Source: Leptobrachium leishanense
Lineage: Eukaryota; Chordata; Amphibia; Anura; Megophryidae
DNA: 64,000 nt
NCBI GenBank assembly: GCA_009667805.1
Contig: CM019069.1
Location: 57,591,422-57,655,421, forward strand
Direction of reading: 5' to 3'
In this document: positions 1 to 10,811 of the stretch, one piece after another
Layout: every line of letters starts with the position of its first letter
Position numbering within the stretch: position 1 is the stretch's first letter
Notes under the pieces: generated by a model
Seen by the model: the letters and a program-made list of their open reading frames with translations, nothing else
Told to the model about the DNA's origin: nothing
Database searches by the model: none
Program-made: the position numbers and the translations under genes

Positions 1-414
1 TGGAGACCGTATCTCCAAAAGGATATAGACACCTTAGAGAGAGTTCAGAGAAGAGCTACTAAAATGGTGTACGGCTTGAAGGAGAAAAGTTACCAGGAAA
101 GGTTTAATGATCTTAACATGTACAGCTTGGAAAAAAGATGAGACAGAGGAGATATGATAGAAACATTTAAATACGTAAAGGGAATCCACAAGGTAGAGGA
201 AGGGAGTATATTTACAAGGAAAAGTAGCAGAACAAGAGGACATAGTCTTATATTAGAGGGGCAAAGGTTTAAAAGTAACATCAGGAAGCATTATTTTACT
301 GAGAGGGTGGTGGATACATGGAACAGCCTTCCAGTTGAAGTGGTAGAGGCCAAAACAGTAATTGAATTTAAGCAGGCATGGGATAGGCATAAGGCTATCC
401 TAAACAAAAGATAA
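1..414 (+). pseudogene. CR1-type LINE reverse transcriptase C-terminal tail, one stop
   Basis: Frame 1 reads from the window edge to base 414 with one in-frame TGA (139-141), probably a decayed CGA. The translation carries the C-terminal signature of CR1/L2-group LINE ORF2: 'ERVQRRATKMVYGL', then 'LEKR', 'RGDMIETFKYVKGI', 'RKHYFTERVVDTWNSLP', and a basic end. This part lies after the reverse transcriptase catalytic core, and the catalytic residues lie outside the window or are lost. A close copy on the minus strand (21383-21720) keeps this frame open and ends in a CR1-like TTCTATG repeat tail. This copy is 5'-incomplete at the window edge and is not a functional gene. The CR1 assignment rests on the tail of the second copy and on remembered family motifs. 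Confidence 0.75.
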
Positions 415-813
415 ATCCAGGTAAAGTATCCATAGAATTGGGCAGACAAATATGGGCTGACAGGTTTTTATCTGAGGACATATTCTAAGCTCAAAACAGG
501 AAACCTTAATTTATTACTGACCACTAGAGTGCAGATTAACATCCTGAATTCTTAATATATTTCTACAATAGAAATGAAAACAAATGAAAAGCGTGCATAC
601 ATCAAAATGAATTAATATCAGCTTCATGTAGTTAATTTAAGGTTATAGAAAATTCGGAGCTGCCGTTTCAAAATAAATTCAATGTGAATTTTCAGCAAAG
701 GTCGCATTTTATTCATTGCAGGAAAAATGAATAAATGATCGATAACCTGTTGTGCAAGAGAACGGCAACGAAACAGAATGACACATGGAGTGCTTGATCC
801 AATGTACGGAAAC
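415..813. other. Non-coding, no gene seen
   Basis: AT-rich sequence after the LINE tail. No long ORF or structural repeat is recognised. It ends at the 8-bp target duplication of the next hAT element (806-813). Confidence 0.5.
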
Positions 814-1510
814 CAGGGGCGTATCTAGGGGGGACAGGCCACCCTAAAAAAAAAAAAAAAAAAATTACTTTGCAAAAATAAAAAATATTTTACCAGGAGG
901 ACTACATTGAGATTTCACAAATTTTCAAGTATGCCCTGGGTAGGGAAGGCCTAGGCTGGCACTTTCCAGGGGGCGGCAAAAAACCCACCACTAAAGGGTT
1001 TACTCATAGAGCACCAAAATGACGCCAACATTTTGGTGTTCTGTTGTTCCCTGCACTTCGGGGAATCAAATTTCCCCACCCTGCAGTGAATTCACCATTC
1101 ACCGCAGGATCCCCGAAGTGCAGGGAGTCGAGATACTTACCTTATATGTAAATTCCAGACATTTTCGCTGATTGATAATAAAAAGGTCTGTTACAGAAAA
1201 AAGAAAAACCACTATCGGATGGATATGTTGTGAGTTTGCAAAATCACTTAAAAATAACAATTATTCAAAAAGAATCTACACTCGCCCTTTATTGCACAGC
1301 ACAGAGGATGCATGAATGATCCACCATCAGCAGATTCATAATATATCATTATTATATGTATACGTCATGTCCTGCCAGAATGCTATAACTAAAAATATTT
1401 TTGAAAACATAAAAAAAAGCTGTGTGTTTTTTTTTTTTTTACATTTTAAAGTTGGGGGGTGACAAATATAGGATCCGCCCCGGGTGCCAAATGTTCTAGG
1501 TACGTCCCTG
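814..1510. mobile_element. hAT-type MITE with 8-bp target duplication
   Basis: Starts caggggcgtatctagg and ends with the inverted counterpart ctaggtacgtccctg. The flanks are acggaaac (806-813) and atggaaac (1511-1518), an 8-bp target duplication with one mismatch, as expected for hAT transposons. There is no transposase. The interior holds a poly-A run, a LINE 3'-end fragment (about 882-945), a CpG-poor hairpin with arms around 1042-1062 and 1112-1128, and a T-rich tract. The ends closely resemble those of the element at 7119-9141. Confidence 0.75.
882..945 (-). repeat. LINE 3'-end fragment inside hAT MITE
   Basis: Contains the motif family attttaccagga / acattgagattt / caagtatgccctggg that recurs at 5140-5195, 13985-14060, 22105-22165, 27745-27830 and 35468-35485. 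It is the 3' end of one LINE family, here on the minus strand. Only the tail is present. Confidence 0.6.
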
Positions 1511-1629
1511 ATGGAAACTGATAAATAAATCTATTTGGACCGCTTCTGTATTTGCCAGATTCTCCCAAAGGCAGGGCCACTTGTTACCATTGAATCAGTA
1601 TGTCTCTTGCCTGTATCCCCATTCTTGTA

Positions 1630-1681
1630 AAACGCTGTGGAATCTGTTGGCGCTATATAAAATACTTGTAATATAATGTAA
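1630..1681 (+). repeat. L2-like LINE 3' tail
   Basis: Short 'gttggcgctatataaaatac' style tail, the typical 3' end of L2-type LINEs in lower vertebrates. A similar tail occurs at 20235-20275. It directly abuts the TTAA of the next piggyBac-like MITE. Confidence 0.45.
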
Positions 1682-2850
1682 TTAACCCATTTCAATGCGG
1701 TGGACGCGCTCAGCGCGTCCACTCGCATGTCTACTTGGCTGCGGAGGACGCGCTGAGAAAGGCCTCCCTTTGCAGCCGCGATCGGCCAGTATTCCGGCCG
1801 ATCGCGCGGCCCCCCTGATGCGGGCTGACATCATCGATGTCAGCCCAGCCTCCGGGACCCCGGCGGGCACGATAGGCGTCATGACGTCTATTTTAGGCAC
1901 CCCTCCCCGCCAAGGTGCCTGAAGGGGAGGGGGGGAGGTCCTTTGGACCTCTCCCCCCTCCTCCTCCCCGCGGGCCAGCGATTAAAGGCAGGTACCGCCT
2001 GGAAGGGCACAGCCTGCCCTTCCAAGCGGCGGCTGTCTTTAACCCCTAGGGGGCTGGATCACGATATGGCGCTAACATGCGCCGTATCGCGGTCCCCTCC
2101 CGGAGCTGGCCGACATCTTGGATGTCGGCCAAGCTTCTGGGATATTCCCCTTATGACTGGCGTCATCGCGCAGAGCGCGATGGCGCCAGTTTCGAAATTA
2201 ACCCCTTGCTGCCACCTATAGTGGAGATAGGGGGTTCCAATGAACCCCCTATCTCCCGATCCGTGACAGCTAGGAGTTAATGTTTGCTATCATTGGAATG
2301 CCAGAGCGTGGCCTTTCCAATGATAACATGACCATGTAAAATGTAAAAAAATAAAATTAAAATTAATTTTTTTTTGTTTTTATTTCGTTTTATTAGTGCA
2401 ACAATATTCTTCCCATTTCAATTTTAATGTGAACAATGATGCTGCACTAACAATTTTTTCTATGGGGGGGGTGTTTGCTAGAAAACACGTAATTTCCCCC
2501 CAAAAAAAGTAACGATTCCCCATTTCTAATTTTTTTAACAAGCGCACCCCATAGAAAATATAACCGCAAACGCTCGCATGTTAAAATGTGAAAAAAAACA
2601 CTTTACAAATTGTAAATTATTGAAAATTCAAATTTTATTGCATTTTTTGATCCAATATACAGTCCGGACATAACGTATACATATAATAATGACATATTAT
2701 GAATCTGCCGAGTCTGCCGGAAAGAACGATATATAATATGTCTGGGTCATATATTAAAATAAGGCTTCAAAACGCGGTTAAACATGAGCGAAACCGGTAA
2801 AAATGAGCTCAGCACAGAGGTGTGAAAAGGCTCAGCAGCGAAAGGGTTAA
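1682..2850 (+). mobile_element. piggyBac-like MITE, family 1 copy 1
   Basis: Bounded by TTAA at both ends (1682-1685, 2847-2850), the signature of piggyBac-type insertion. The left end is ttaacccatttcaatg and the right end cagcgaaagggttaa. The interior begins with a strong CpG-rich palindrome (ggacgcgctcagcgcgtcc) and carries several more short hairpins, for example gatgtcagccc and atagggggttccaatgaac blocks. A poly-A/T zone follows near 2340-2395. There is no transposase ORF; apparent small ORFs run through palindromes. Copies 2 (18491-19744) and 3 (45027-46240) have the same order of blocks. Confidence 0.8.
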
Positions 2851-3386
2851 TAGATAATGCTAAAATAAAAGCGTGGTAATGAGGGCTATCATGAGCCTTT
2901 GCGTGGCTATGGGTGTGTCATTGTTGCAAGGGCTCTTTGGGGACCCCAGACTTTTAGATCACTCTTTTAACTATCTTAGCATCAAAGAGTTGAAAGGGCT
3001 CGACCATATTTTTTTTGGGATCCCAGGCTTGTGTATCCAGATCTCCTCGCTAGGGGACCTTATTCCTTGGAGATCTATTTATCCAGGGTCGGCTACAGGG
3101 GAGAGCAGTCCATTTCCACAACCACTGATGCTTAATGTGAGAGACTGGACTCATACCTTTGCTAACAGAGTACTCACTATTGTATGCATCAGGAAACACA
3201 TTTTTCTGGCTGTTGCTGCTTCTGGACCACCAGAGAAAAACCATCGATCTCCATAGGTGCCTCATTTGGGAGTGATAAACCTCAGCATGAGGTCTGGTGT
3301 CCTACTCACACATCCTGAAGGGGGCCTTGTGGTAGCTGTAGTAATATATGTAGGTTAAATCTGTCACTATTTCTGGCTAAATATTA
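2851..3386. other. Non-coding, unassigned
   Basis: A 127-codon frame (2873-3256, +) crosses this stretch, but I recognise no domain in it and see no splice or promoter support. I treat it as chance or old repeat sequence. Confidence 0.4.
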
Positions 3387-4170
3387 TTTAGGGTTACAAG
3401 CTTTTATTAAGCGCTAACAAGTTCCGTAGCGCTGTACAATGGGTGAGACAGAATAACAAATATACATACACGTTAAACACGCAGAACAGTAAGAGAGAGG
3501 ACCCTATTTGAGCGCTTACAATCTAAGAAGAGAGTGGTGGCACACTATGTGAGGGTAAATCGAGAACCTGAAGTAGCGGGGTGCATGTGGGCTCGGTGGG
3601 AAGATGGCGTAAGAAGTGAACAGTGGGGGATTAGGGAGTGAGCTGATAGGCTTCTCTAAAGTAATGTGTTTTCAGAGACTTCTTGAAAGACTGGAGAGAT
3701 GGGGAGAGTCTGATGTTGCGTGGGAGGGAGTTACAATGAAATGGGGCAACTCGGGAGAAGTCCTGAAGGCGGGAGTTTAGGGTGCAGGTATGAGGAGATG
3801 ATAACATCAGATCATTGGCAGAGCGAAATGGTCGGGATGGGATATACCTGCTAATAAGGGAGGAGATGTAGGCAGGGACGCGGTTATGGAGAGCTTTGTA
3901 TGTGACCACCAACATTTTGAATTGGATTCCAAAGGAAGCAGGAAGCCAGTGTTGAGATTGACAAAGGGGCGAGGTGCGAGAGGTGAGGTGGATGAGCCTA
4001 GCACAGGCATTCATAACAGACTGCAGAGGGAGAATCGGGGATCTCTTATGGCCAGAGAGAAGGAGGTTACAGTAGCCAGGGTGGGAGATAATAAGAGCTT
4101 GGAGGAGTGTTTTACCAGAGTCCTGATTAAGAAAGTGGCGGATGTGTGCAATGTTTCTTAGGTGGTAGTA
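3387..4170 (-). pseudogene. L2-like LINE tail: RT C-terminus plus 3' UTR
   Basis: The minus-strand frame at 3631-4014 gives 127 residues with the LINE ORF2 C-terminal pattern 'QHWLPASFGIQFKMLVVTYK', then 'ALHNRVPAYISSLI', 'RSANDLMLSSP', and 'PRNIRLSPSLQSFKKSLKTH'. This matches the 'LHWLPV..RI.FK.L.LTYKAL' signature of L2-type elements. Downstream (3387-3630) lies the 3' untranslated part, with the 'tagcgctgtacaatgggtg' style block. The copy is 5'-truncated, has no catalytic YxDD motif, and is dead. Confidence 0.7.
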
Positions 4171-5115
4171 GCAGGATTTCGTTAGTGATCACATTTAGAC
4201 CGCCTAGAAGACCTTTAAATCATTAACTTGCAAAGGGTTTTGCTGCTCGTGTCATTTATAAATAGTGCCGTTGTTTATCCGGAAGGCAAAATAAAGAGAA
4301 TGTGTGCTCTTCTCTATAAAATCACCAAGGCCCACGTACAACGTTAACGCACAAAACTATATCTCCTGTGAATGAGTTAAATGTTATGCAGCAGCCTCTC
4401 AAGTGACCAAGAACTTCAATGTGCTTCTAAGTGAAGCGGCTTAGTACATTTCAAGGTACATTAGCTCTCTGACTGTTTGTTTTATGGTGGAACAAGTTGC
4501 TTTCCCCAGAAAGTAATCTTGTCTAACAAGCATCAATGTGTTTGATATAACACCTAATTAAACATGGTCCCTAAAACTGTGAAATACTCACATTGGCAAG
4601 CTCGACCAGCAATACGTTAACGCTCACAATGTTTACATTGCCCAAATGGAATTAGAAAAAGCCAATAGCACATAATTCACCCGTCTCATTTTCTCTCAGC
4701 TGAACATGCTATAAATGCTTTAATTAAGAGTTTTATTTTTCAACATCTTCCTAAGCAAGGGATTAGCGCAGTCTCATCTTTTTCACAATTTTATTAGAAA
4801 TTTGATCAAGAAGACTTTTGTTTATATAACATGACATGTGTGCTATACTGAATAATAAAGTATAGAACCATAAAAATCAGAAACCCTGAGTTTACTACTC
4901 CAGAAACTTCCATTTGGGATACATGCCATACAGGGAAACTAGACATGATTACTACAATCGATGCATTGGAGTATTTGTCTGAATAAGGACACTGTGTGGT
5001 CTACACCTTTGGTTAAGCATCAGACAACTGTAAAACAGCTTGCAGACACATGAAACCAATATATATGATCAAAACCTCTATAGATCTCCTGGGGCTGGGT
5101 ACCAGACACCACCAA
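4171..5115. other. Single-copy-looking non-coding DNA
   Basis: No repeat family, ORF or tandem structure is recognised over roughly 900 bases. The sequence is balanced, with motifs such as ctttaattaag and acctaattaaac. It is a candidate conserved non-coding region by appearance only. Confidence 0.35.
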
Positions 5116-5119
5116 GGAT

Positions 5120-5240
5120 CAATATTTATTTTTTTTTGAGAAAGGATTTTACCAGGAAGGATACATTGAGATTTCTCTCGTTTTCAAGTATGTCCTGGGT
5201 GCCCAAGGACACTTACTGGAGAGGTTGCTCGCTGGGATCG
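5120..5240 (-). repeat. LINE 3'-end fragment
   Basis: Carries the gattttaccaggaaggat, acattgagatttctc and caagtatgtcctggg blocks in the order seen at 22080-22170, so it is the same LINE 3' end on the minus strand. A short tail only. Confidence 0.6.
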
Positions 5241-6040
5241 AACCCATGACTCCACAGGCTCTCTCCATGCAGAGCAGTGATGTTACCTCTACTCCATCCA
5301 GCCGGCCAGGAACACAGGACAAAAAATTACATCATCTCGGCAACTCCATTAGGATATTAGAACAATTCCTGTTAGTGGGCATTTGGCCCTTTTTTACTAC
5401 TCTAATATTGCCTTCTAGTTAAGGAATTAGGCTAGGGTATTCCCCGGTCTATATCGGTTTATATTCCAAGGATATCAGGAATGGAGTTCCTGGTGGAAGC
5501 AAGGTTAATGGGCACCTGAGAAAGAGAAAGCAAGACCCATAAAAGCGAAAAATCCTAGAGATGAGTGTGGGCTCGGAAAATTGTGAGTTGTATGGTTCAC
5601 CGTGTGATGATCTAGATACACAGTATATCTGATTGGTGTGTAAGTATTTTTTTAATCTTGTTTCAGTTTATCCCGTGTATTTCCAGAAGAGAAGTGGATT
5701 GCTAAAAGACTGGTTAATTAAGAACAAATAATTTGAATTGGTTTTCTTCAAGTAAACATATGTGACTATAGTTTATGACATGTACTGTATATGTATCCCC
5801 TCGTTTCAGTGAGCCTATAGCAGGCTGGCGCTACATTTTGAATGTATAGAAGTTGGAAAGAAAGATGGCCTGCTACTACGCAAGAAAACCTGTGGTTGGA
5901 ATTAGGAAGGATGTCACTTACGCACACTTGCAGAGTTTAATCCTGTATATTTTCTAATATGTAATATATTCTCATTTAAAAGCATAAGTTCCAACACTTT
6001 CCCTACAAACTGAATCAAAGTGGTATTAGAATGACCTTCT
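5241..6040. other. Non-coding, no gene seen
   Basis: Mixed AT-rich DNA. I see no coding signal or clear repeat boundary. Confidence 0.35.
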
Positions 6041-6375
6041 CAGGCTGGCACGCACGTGGCAAATGGACGCAAGTTAGGCAAGAACGTAAAACCGCTAGAC
6101 GGACGCGCAGAGTGCGCCACGTCGCGTTCTGTGTGCGTGATGACACGAAGTCAGACGGACCGCATTTGCGATGTCCAGCACCTTGACGCACAAAATGGCT
6201 TTTCATATCATGTACCAATTTTTTATCATTTTTCATGTTAATTTTGTTTCCCATAATTCCCTTTTTTTCCTACGTCCGTCAAGAAAAACGGACTGTGTGG
6301 TGTCTACAGTATCTTCCGTCAGAACGTCTGTCCATTATGCACGCACGCAGAGTGCGCTCATCTGACATTAGGCTA
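6041..6375. mobile_element. Possible MITE with CpG-rich arms
   Basis: The left part (cgctagacggacgcgcagagtgc) and right part (gcacgcacgcagagtgcgctcatctgac) are partly inverted versions of each other. They resemble the arms of the MITEs at 21996-22998 and 49574-49889. I could not define a target duplication, so the boundaries are approximate. Confidence 0.35.
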
Positions 6376-7110
6376 ACTCGTAGCAGATATTTTGCATTCT
6401 AAGTTTTTTTTTTTGTCTTCGCAAATGACTCAAAGTGCCAGGCACCCATTCAGAATAACAATACGGTGACCGTATGCATGAGATGAAAACCAGCAGCGTG
6501 CGTCTTCTACAATGTATCTTCAAAGAGCTTCAGATCCAAAGACACTAAGGAATTAATTCTTTCTGTGTTAGCTACAGGCGTGCACAAAATAATGTTTTAT
6601 CTAAGCCCTTTTAGTGCTGTTATCAGCCCACAAATGATTTGCTCGCGCTTCCTCCGGGTTTACTGAAAACTGCAATTTGCATGATTGTGTCAAATATCTT
6701 AATGGAGGTATTGTGTGCGGTGTGTTTTAAATGTAATGGAAAGGACCATAGCAAAGCTTCAGCTCTGTGTGCCACAGATTGAAACCATGCGTTTAAAAAA
6801 AGTTTATAAAAAAACAAAAAAAACAAAACACATTTAGATGCCATGAAAAAAAAAATCATGTTTGTTGTGAAAAAAAGATGCTCTTGCGTACTTTTCTTCA
6901 CTGTAATTTCTTACCATACTCGCGTGAGTTTTCAGGGGCAAAAAGTATACACCTTTTAAATTTAGGGTGATCTGCGAAAAGCCAATTGACAGCTTTCTGG
7001 GCGTGGAGAATCCCCATCGCCCTCAGAGAGCTGTATCCGGGATAATCCTTTCTAACATAGAACAGCAAAGATCTTTGCAAAATGGCTGACACCACCTCAC
7101 CGCCTCAGGG
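6376..7110. other. Single-copy-looking non-coding DNA
   Basis: No ORF with a recognisable domain. The stretch 6480-6780 is non-repetitive and rich in short motifs such as aaggaattaattc and tttgcatgatt (octamer-like). A candidate conserved non-coding element. Confidence 0.35.
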
Positions 7111-7244
7111 GATAGACGCAGGGGCGTAACTACCAGGGGTGCAGAGGGTGCCACTGCACCCGGGCCCTTGAGTCCGGGGGGCCCACACTTGCCTGCCTGG
7201 GGCTTATATATATATATATATAATCTTTTAAAATTTATTTTATA

Positions 7245-7483
7245 CTTATTAGTGCGTTTTACTTTGGAGCTCTGTGATACGTTCATACACACCACATATT
7301 TCTGTGAGTTTTGTTGCTGTAAACCTCTGAGATTTACACTGATGCAAACTGCACATTATTGTGAGTTTTATTGCTGTGGAGCTCTGCGATAGATTCATAT
7401 GCACTGCACATTGCTGTGGAGCTCTTTGATACGTCATACACACCACACATTGCTGTGAGTATTATTTCTGTGCAGCTCTGTGA
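7245..7483. repeat. Minisatellite, period about 60 bp
   Basis: Roughly four diverged units share 'gctgtggagctctgtgatacgttcat' style sequence followed by 'acaccacacattgctgtgag'. The last unit's 'ctctgtgata' supplies the TA target for the Tc1 insertion. Units differ by substitutions and small indels. Confidence 0.65.
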
Positions 7484-7485
7484 TA

Positions 7486-9102
7486 CAGTTGTGTTCAAAA
7501 TTATTCAACCCCCAATGCTGTAAAGGGTTTTAGGGAATTTAGTGTACATTTGTAATTGTATTCAGAATGAAATCCTACAAGGACTTTTTAAAGAACCATA
7601 TGCAACTAAAATGACATCAATTGGTTTTGTAATACAGTAGTAAATGTTTCTTTTGTGAATTCTTCATTGACACAATTATTCAACCCCTTAAAGACTACCA
7701 CGCTGAAGAACAGAGGTTCATTCAAGTGTTTTCAATCAGGTATTGAAAACACCTGTGGATGTCACGGAGCAGCAATAAAGCATAGTAAGCACCAATTAGG
7801 CAGCTTTAAAATGACTGTGATACTCAGCTCCTTCTAGACATTTACTGGTGTGGTTACAAACATGGTGAAGTCAAGAGAATGGTCCAGGAAGACAAGAGAA
7901 GAGGTGATTACTCTTCACAGGAAGGGCAATGACTATAAGAAGATTGCAAAGATGTTAAACATACCAAGAGAGACCATAGGAAGCATCATTTGCAAATTCA
8001 AGGCAAAGGGCACTGTTGAAACGCTACCTGGTCGTGGCAGAAAGAAGATGCTGACTTCGACTGCTGTGCGCTACCTGAAGCGTAGAGTGGAGAAAAGTCC
8101 CCGTGTGACTGCTGAGGAACTGAGAAAAGATTTGTCAGATGTGGGTACTGAAGTTTCAGCTCAGACAATACGGCGCACACTGCGTAATGAAGGCCTCCAT
8201 GCCAGAACTCCCAGGCGCACCCCCTTGCTGTCTCCAAAGAATAAGAAGAGTCGACTGCAGTATGCCAAAAGTCATGTGGACAAACCACAGAAGTTTTGGG
8301 ATAGTGTTCTGTGGACTGATGAAACTAAATTAGAACGGTTTGGGCCCATGGATCAACGCTATGTTTGGAGGAGGAAGAACAAGGCCTATGAAGAAAAGAA
8401 CACCTTGCCTACTGTGAAGCATGGCGGGGGATCAATCATGCTTTGGGGCTGTTTTGCTTCTGCAGGTACAGGGAAGCTTCAGCGTGTGCAAGTTACCATG
8501 AATTCTCTTCAGTACCAGGAGATATTGGATGACAATGTGATGCAGTCCGTCACAAACCTGAGGCTTGGGAGACGTTGGACCTTTCAACAGGACAATGATC
8601 CCAAGCATACCTCCAAGTCCACTAGAGCATGGTTGCAGATTAAAGGCTGGAACATTTTGGAGTGGCCATCGCAGTCACCTGACTTAAATCCGATTGAGAA
8701 CCTCTGGTGGGACTTAAAGAAAGCAGTTGCAGTGCGCAAGCCTAAGAATGTGACTGAACTGGAGGCTTTTGCCCATGACGAATGGGCGAAGATACCCGTA
8801 GATCGCTGCAAGACACTTGTGTCAAGCTATGCTTCACGTTTAAAAGCTGTTATAACTGTAAAAGGATGTTGTACTAAGTACTAAGATTGAATGTCACTTG
8901 GGGGTTGAATAAAACTGATAATGATGTGAGCACAGAAAAGACATTTGTGGTTATTTCATTATAAATGTTATGTTATATTTGTCTGACCTACACGTGCCTC
9001 TATGATTTAATTGTAAGCAAGATGACTGAATGATCAAAATCAATGTCAAACTGTCCAAAACACTCAATTTCAGTGGGGGTTGAATAATTTTGAACACAAC
9101 TG
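7486..9102 (+). mobile_element. Complete Tc1/mariner transposon, copy 1
   Basis: Terminal inverted repeats begin cagttgtgttcaaaattatt on both ends, and the element is flanked by TA (7484-7485, 9103-9104). An inner copy of the attattcaacccc motif lies near 7672-7686 and its inverted form near 8899-8910, which gives the IR/DR arrangement of Tc1 elements. Total length 1617 bp, with one transposase reading frame. It appears structurally complete. Confidence 0.93.
7850..8884 (+). CDS. Tc1-family DD34E transposase, apparently intact (344 aa)
   Basis: Cut-and-paste transposase that would act in the nucleus on its own inverted repeats. The N-terminal ~120 residues form the paired-like DNA-binding part, two helix-turn-helix units ('[20 protein letters not shown]', then '[20 protein letters not shown]'), separated by a basic GRGRKK AT-hook-like motif near residue 62. 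The catalytic DDE residues are visible: first Asp in 'WTDETK' (~residue 162), second in 'QQDNDPKH' (~252) and Glu in '[11 protein letters not shown]' (~287), consistent with DD34E. Length is normal for Tc1 (~340 aa) and there are no internal stops. The frame opens MVTNM and a second Met follows at residue 5 (MVKSRE), so the true start could be either. Two intact relatives in one window suggest recent activity. Expression is unknown. Confidence 0.92.
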   Translation: MVTNMVKSREWSRKTREEVITLHRKGNDYKKIAKMLNIPRETIGSIICKFKAKGTVETLPGRGRKKMLTSTAVRYLKRRVEKSPRVTAEELRKDLSDVGTEVSAQTIRRTLRNEGLHARTPRRTPLLSPKNKKSRLQYAKSHVDKPQKFWDSVLWTDETKLERFGPMDQRYVWRRKNKAYEEKNTLPTVKHGGGSIMLWGCFASAGTGKLQRVQVTMNSLQYQEILDDNVMQSVTNLRLGRRWTFQQDNDPKHTSKSTRAWLQIKGWNILEWPSQSPDLNPIENLWWDLKKAVAVRKPKNVTELEAFAHDEWAKIPVDRCKTLVSSYASRLKAVITVKGCCTKY

Positions 9103-9189
9103 TACGTTCATACGTTCATGAGGTTTATAGTTACGCCTCTGGATAGACGTAAAAAACAAATATGTAGTCATGAAGTATGAAGATAATCA

Positions 9190-9533
9190 TTAACCTGCCT
9201 GGTGGTTTTCCCGAGGGTGGCTCGGGGTTAAATTTCTATGCTGAGAGTGGTAACCCCTGAGCCACACTCTGGCAGGATGCATACCTTTACCTGCACTCCC
9301 TCGCTGCCCCCACAGTCACCTCTGTCCGATCATGGCGTCCTGCTTCCTAGTTCCCTTCTCGCGAGAAGGGAACCAGGATGCCACCATCAGATGGAGGAGA
9401 ATGCGATTGCGGGAGGTCAGCCAGGAAGCGCAGGTAACTGTATGTATCCAGCCCGACTGTGGCTCGGGGTTACCGCTTTCAGCATTGAAATTTAACCTCG
9501 AGCCACACTCGGGAAAACCACCAGGGAGGTTAA
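9190..9533. mobile_element. piggyBac-like MITE, family 2 copy 1
   Basis: TTAA at 9190-9193 and 9530-9533. The ends are ttaacctgcctggtggtttt and aaaaccaccagggaggttaa, long inverted repeats. Subterminal blocks read gtggctcggggttaaatttc and its inverse. There is no coding content; small frames are palindrome-derived. Other members: 34998-35627, 57026-57373 and a half copy at about 54600-54787. Confidence 0.85.
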
Positions 9534-10035
9534 GTATAATTATCTTAAAAATAAATAAAACCATTTAACTATAAAAAAATATATTAAAAAAGCCTTCAGA
9601 GCCTATAATAAATAGCTATGTCTGTTGGTTTGTAAAGTTTTCCTCCTCCTATTGTTATTATATTATTTGGGTTTCTTAGCAATATCTATTTTGTGCTTTG
9701 ATTAATATCCACAGGGGATCTGTAATACACACAGAGATGATAGCCTTACCAACACTTTCAAAGCAGGATTGCACAAATGTATAAAAATATGCACGATTGT
9801 AGACAAAATGTAGACGTGAGGTGCGACACATGGGGATACGGGTTTTTACGGTCCTGCAATTGTTCTGAATTAATGTGATTGCCATTTCAAATTTCATGCA
9901 TAATTTTATTTTTTTAATAAAATGTTATTACGCCTACACGGAAATAACCTATGACTTCCAATACATACATATGTGGGGAATGGAGGCACATCTACCTCTT
10001 CAGATTTTCAATGTATCAAAGATTTTATATGTATA
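9534..10035. other. Non-coding, no gene seen
   Basis: AT-rich spacer between two transposons. I recognise no feature in it. Confidence 0.4.
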
Positions 10036-10778
10036 CACTCACTGGCCACTTTATTAGGTACACCTTGCTAGTACCGGGTTGGACCCCTTTGCCTTCAGAA
10101 CTGCCTTAATTCTTCATGGCATAGCTTCAACAAGATGGAAACACTCAGAGTTTGGTCCATATTAACATGATAGCATCACGCAATTTGTCGGCTGCACATC
10201 CATGATGCAAATCCCTCTCTTTCCACCACATCCCAAAGGTGCTTTATTGGCTTGAGATCTGGTGTCTGTGGAGGCCATTGGAGTACAGTGAACTCATTTT
10301 CATGTTCAAGAAACCGATTTGAGAGGATTTGAGCGTTGTGACATGGTGCATTATCCTGCTGGAAGTAACCACCAAAAGATGGGTACACTGTGGCCATAAA
10401 GGGATGAACATGGTCAGCAACATTACTCGGGTAGGCTGTGGCATTTAAGCAATGCTCAATTGGTGCTAAGGGGCCCAAAGCGTGCCAAGAAAAAAATATC
10501 CCCCAGACCCTAGAGATGGTTGTGTGTGAAAATCCCAGAAGTTCAGCAGTTTTTGAAATACTCAGACCAGTCCGTCTGGCACCAACAACCAGGCCACATT
10601 CAAAGTCACTTAAATACCCTTTCTTCCCCATTCTGATGCTCAGTTTGAACATCAACAAGTTGTCTTCACCACGTTTAGATGCCCAATTGTATTGAGTTGC
10701 TGCCATGTGATTGGCTGATGAACAATTTGTGTTGACGAGCAATTGAAAAGGTGTACCTAATAAAGTGGCAGGTGAGTG
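10036..10778 (-). mobile_element. Internally deleted Tc1 element (cactcactggccacttt ends)
   Basis: Inverted ends cactcactggccactttatt and aataaagtggcaggtgagtg, flanked by TA (10034-10035, 10779-10780). Length 743 bp, about half a full Tc1. It encodes a deleted transposase on the minus strand. Confidence 0.88.
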
Positions 10779-10811
10779 TATACTATATATATATTCTATA
10801 CACACACACAC
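10176..10811 (-). pseudogene. Deleted Tc1 transposase remnant
   Basis: The single minus-strand frame joins an N-terminal helix-turn-helix segment ('GLSISKTAELLGFSHTTISR') directly to the C-terminal catalytic part ('GGYFQQDNAPCHNA' with the second catalytic Asp, then 'WPPQTPDLKPIKHLWDVVE'). The middle of the protein, including the first catalytic Asp, is missing, so the open frame is a fusion across a deletion. The third catalytic position, normally Glu in 'NPIEHLWD', reads Lys here. The product cannot be catalytically active. The frame runs past the element's inverted repeat at its N-terminal side and is therefore partly non-element sequence. Confidence 0.85.

Larger units (their letters stand above)
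7119..9141. mobile_element. hAT-type element containing a minisatellite and a Tc1 element
   Basis: Ends are caggggcgtaactac on the left and tagttacgcctctg on the right, near-perfect inverted repeats. The flanks are an exact 8-bp duplication, gatagacg (7111-7118 and 9142-9149), diagnostic of hAT insertion. The interior is a short unique part, a tandem repeat (about 7245-7483) and a complete Tc1 transposon (7486-9102) inserted near the right end. Without the Tc1 the host element is about 400 bp, so it is a non-autonomous MITE. Confidence 0.88.

Noticed and set aside
2873..3256. 127-aa plus-strand ORF as a gene
   Set aside because: No recognisable domain, promoter or splice context. The length is within chance expectation for 64 kb.
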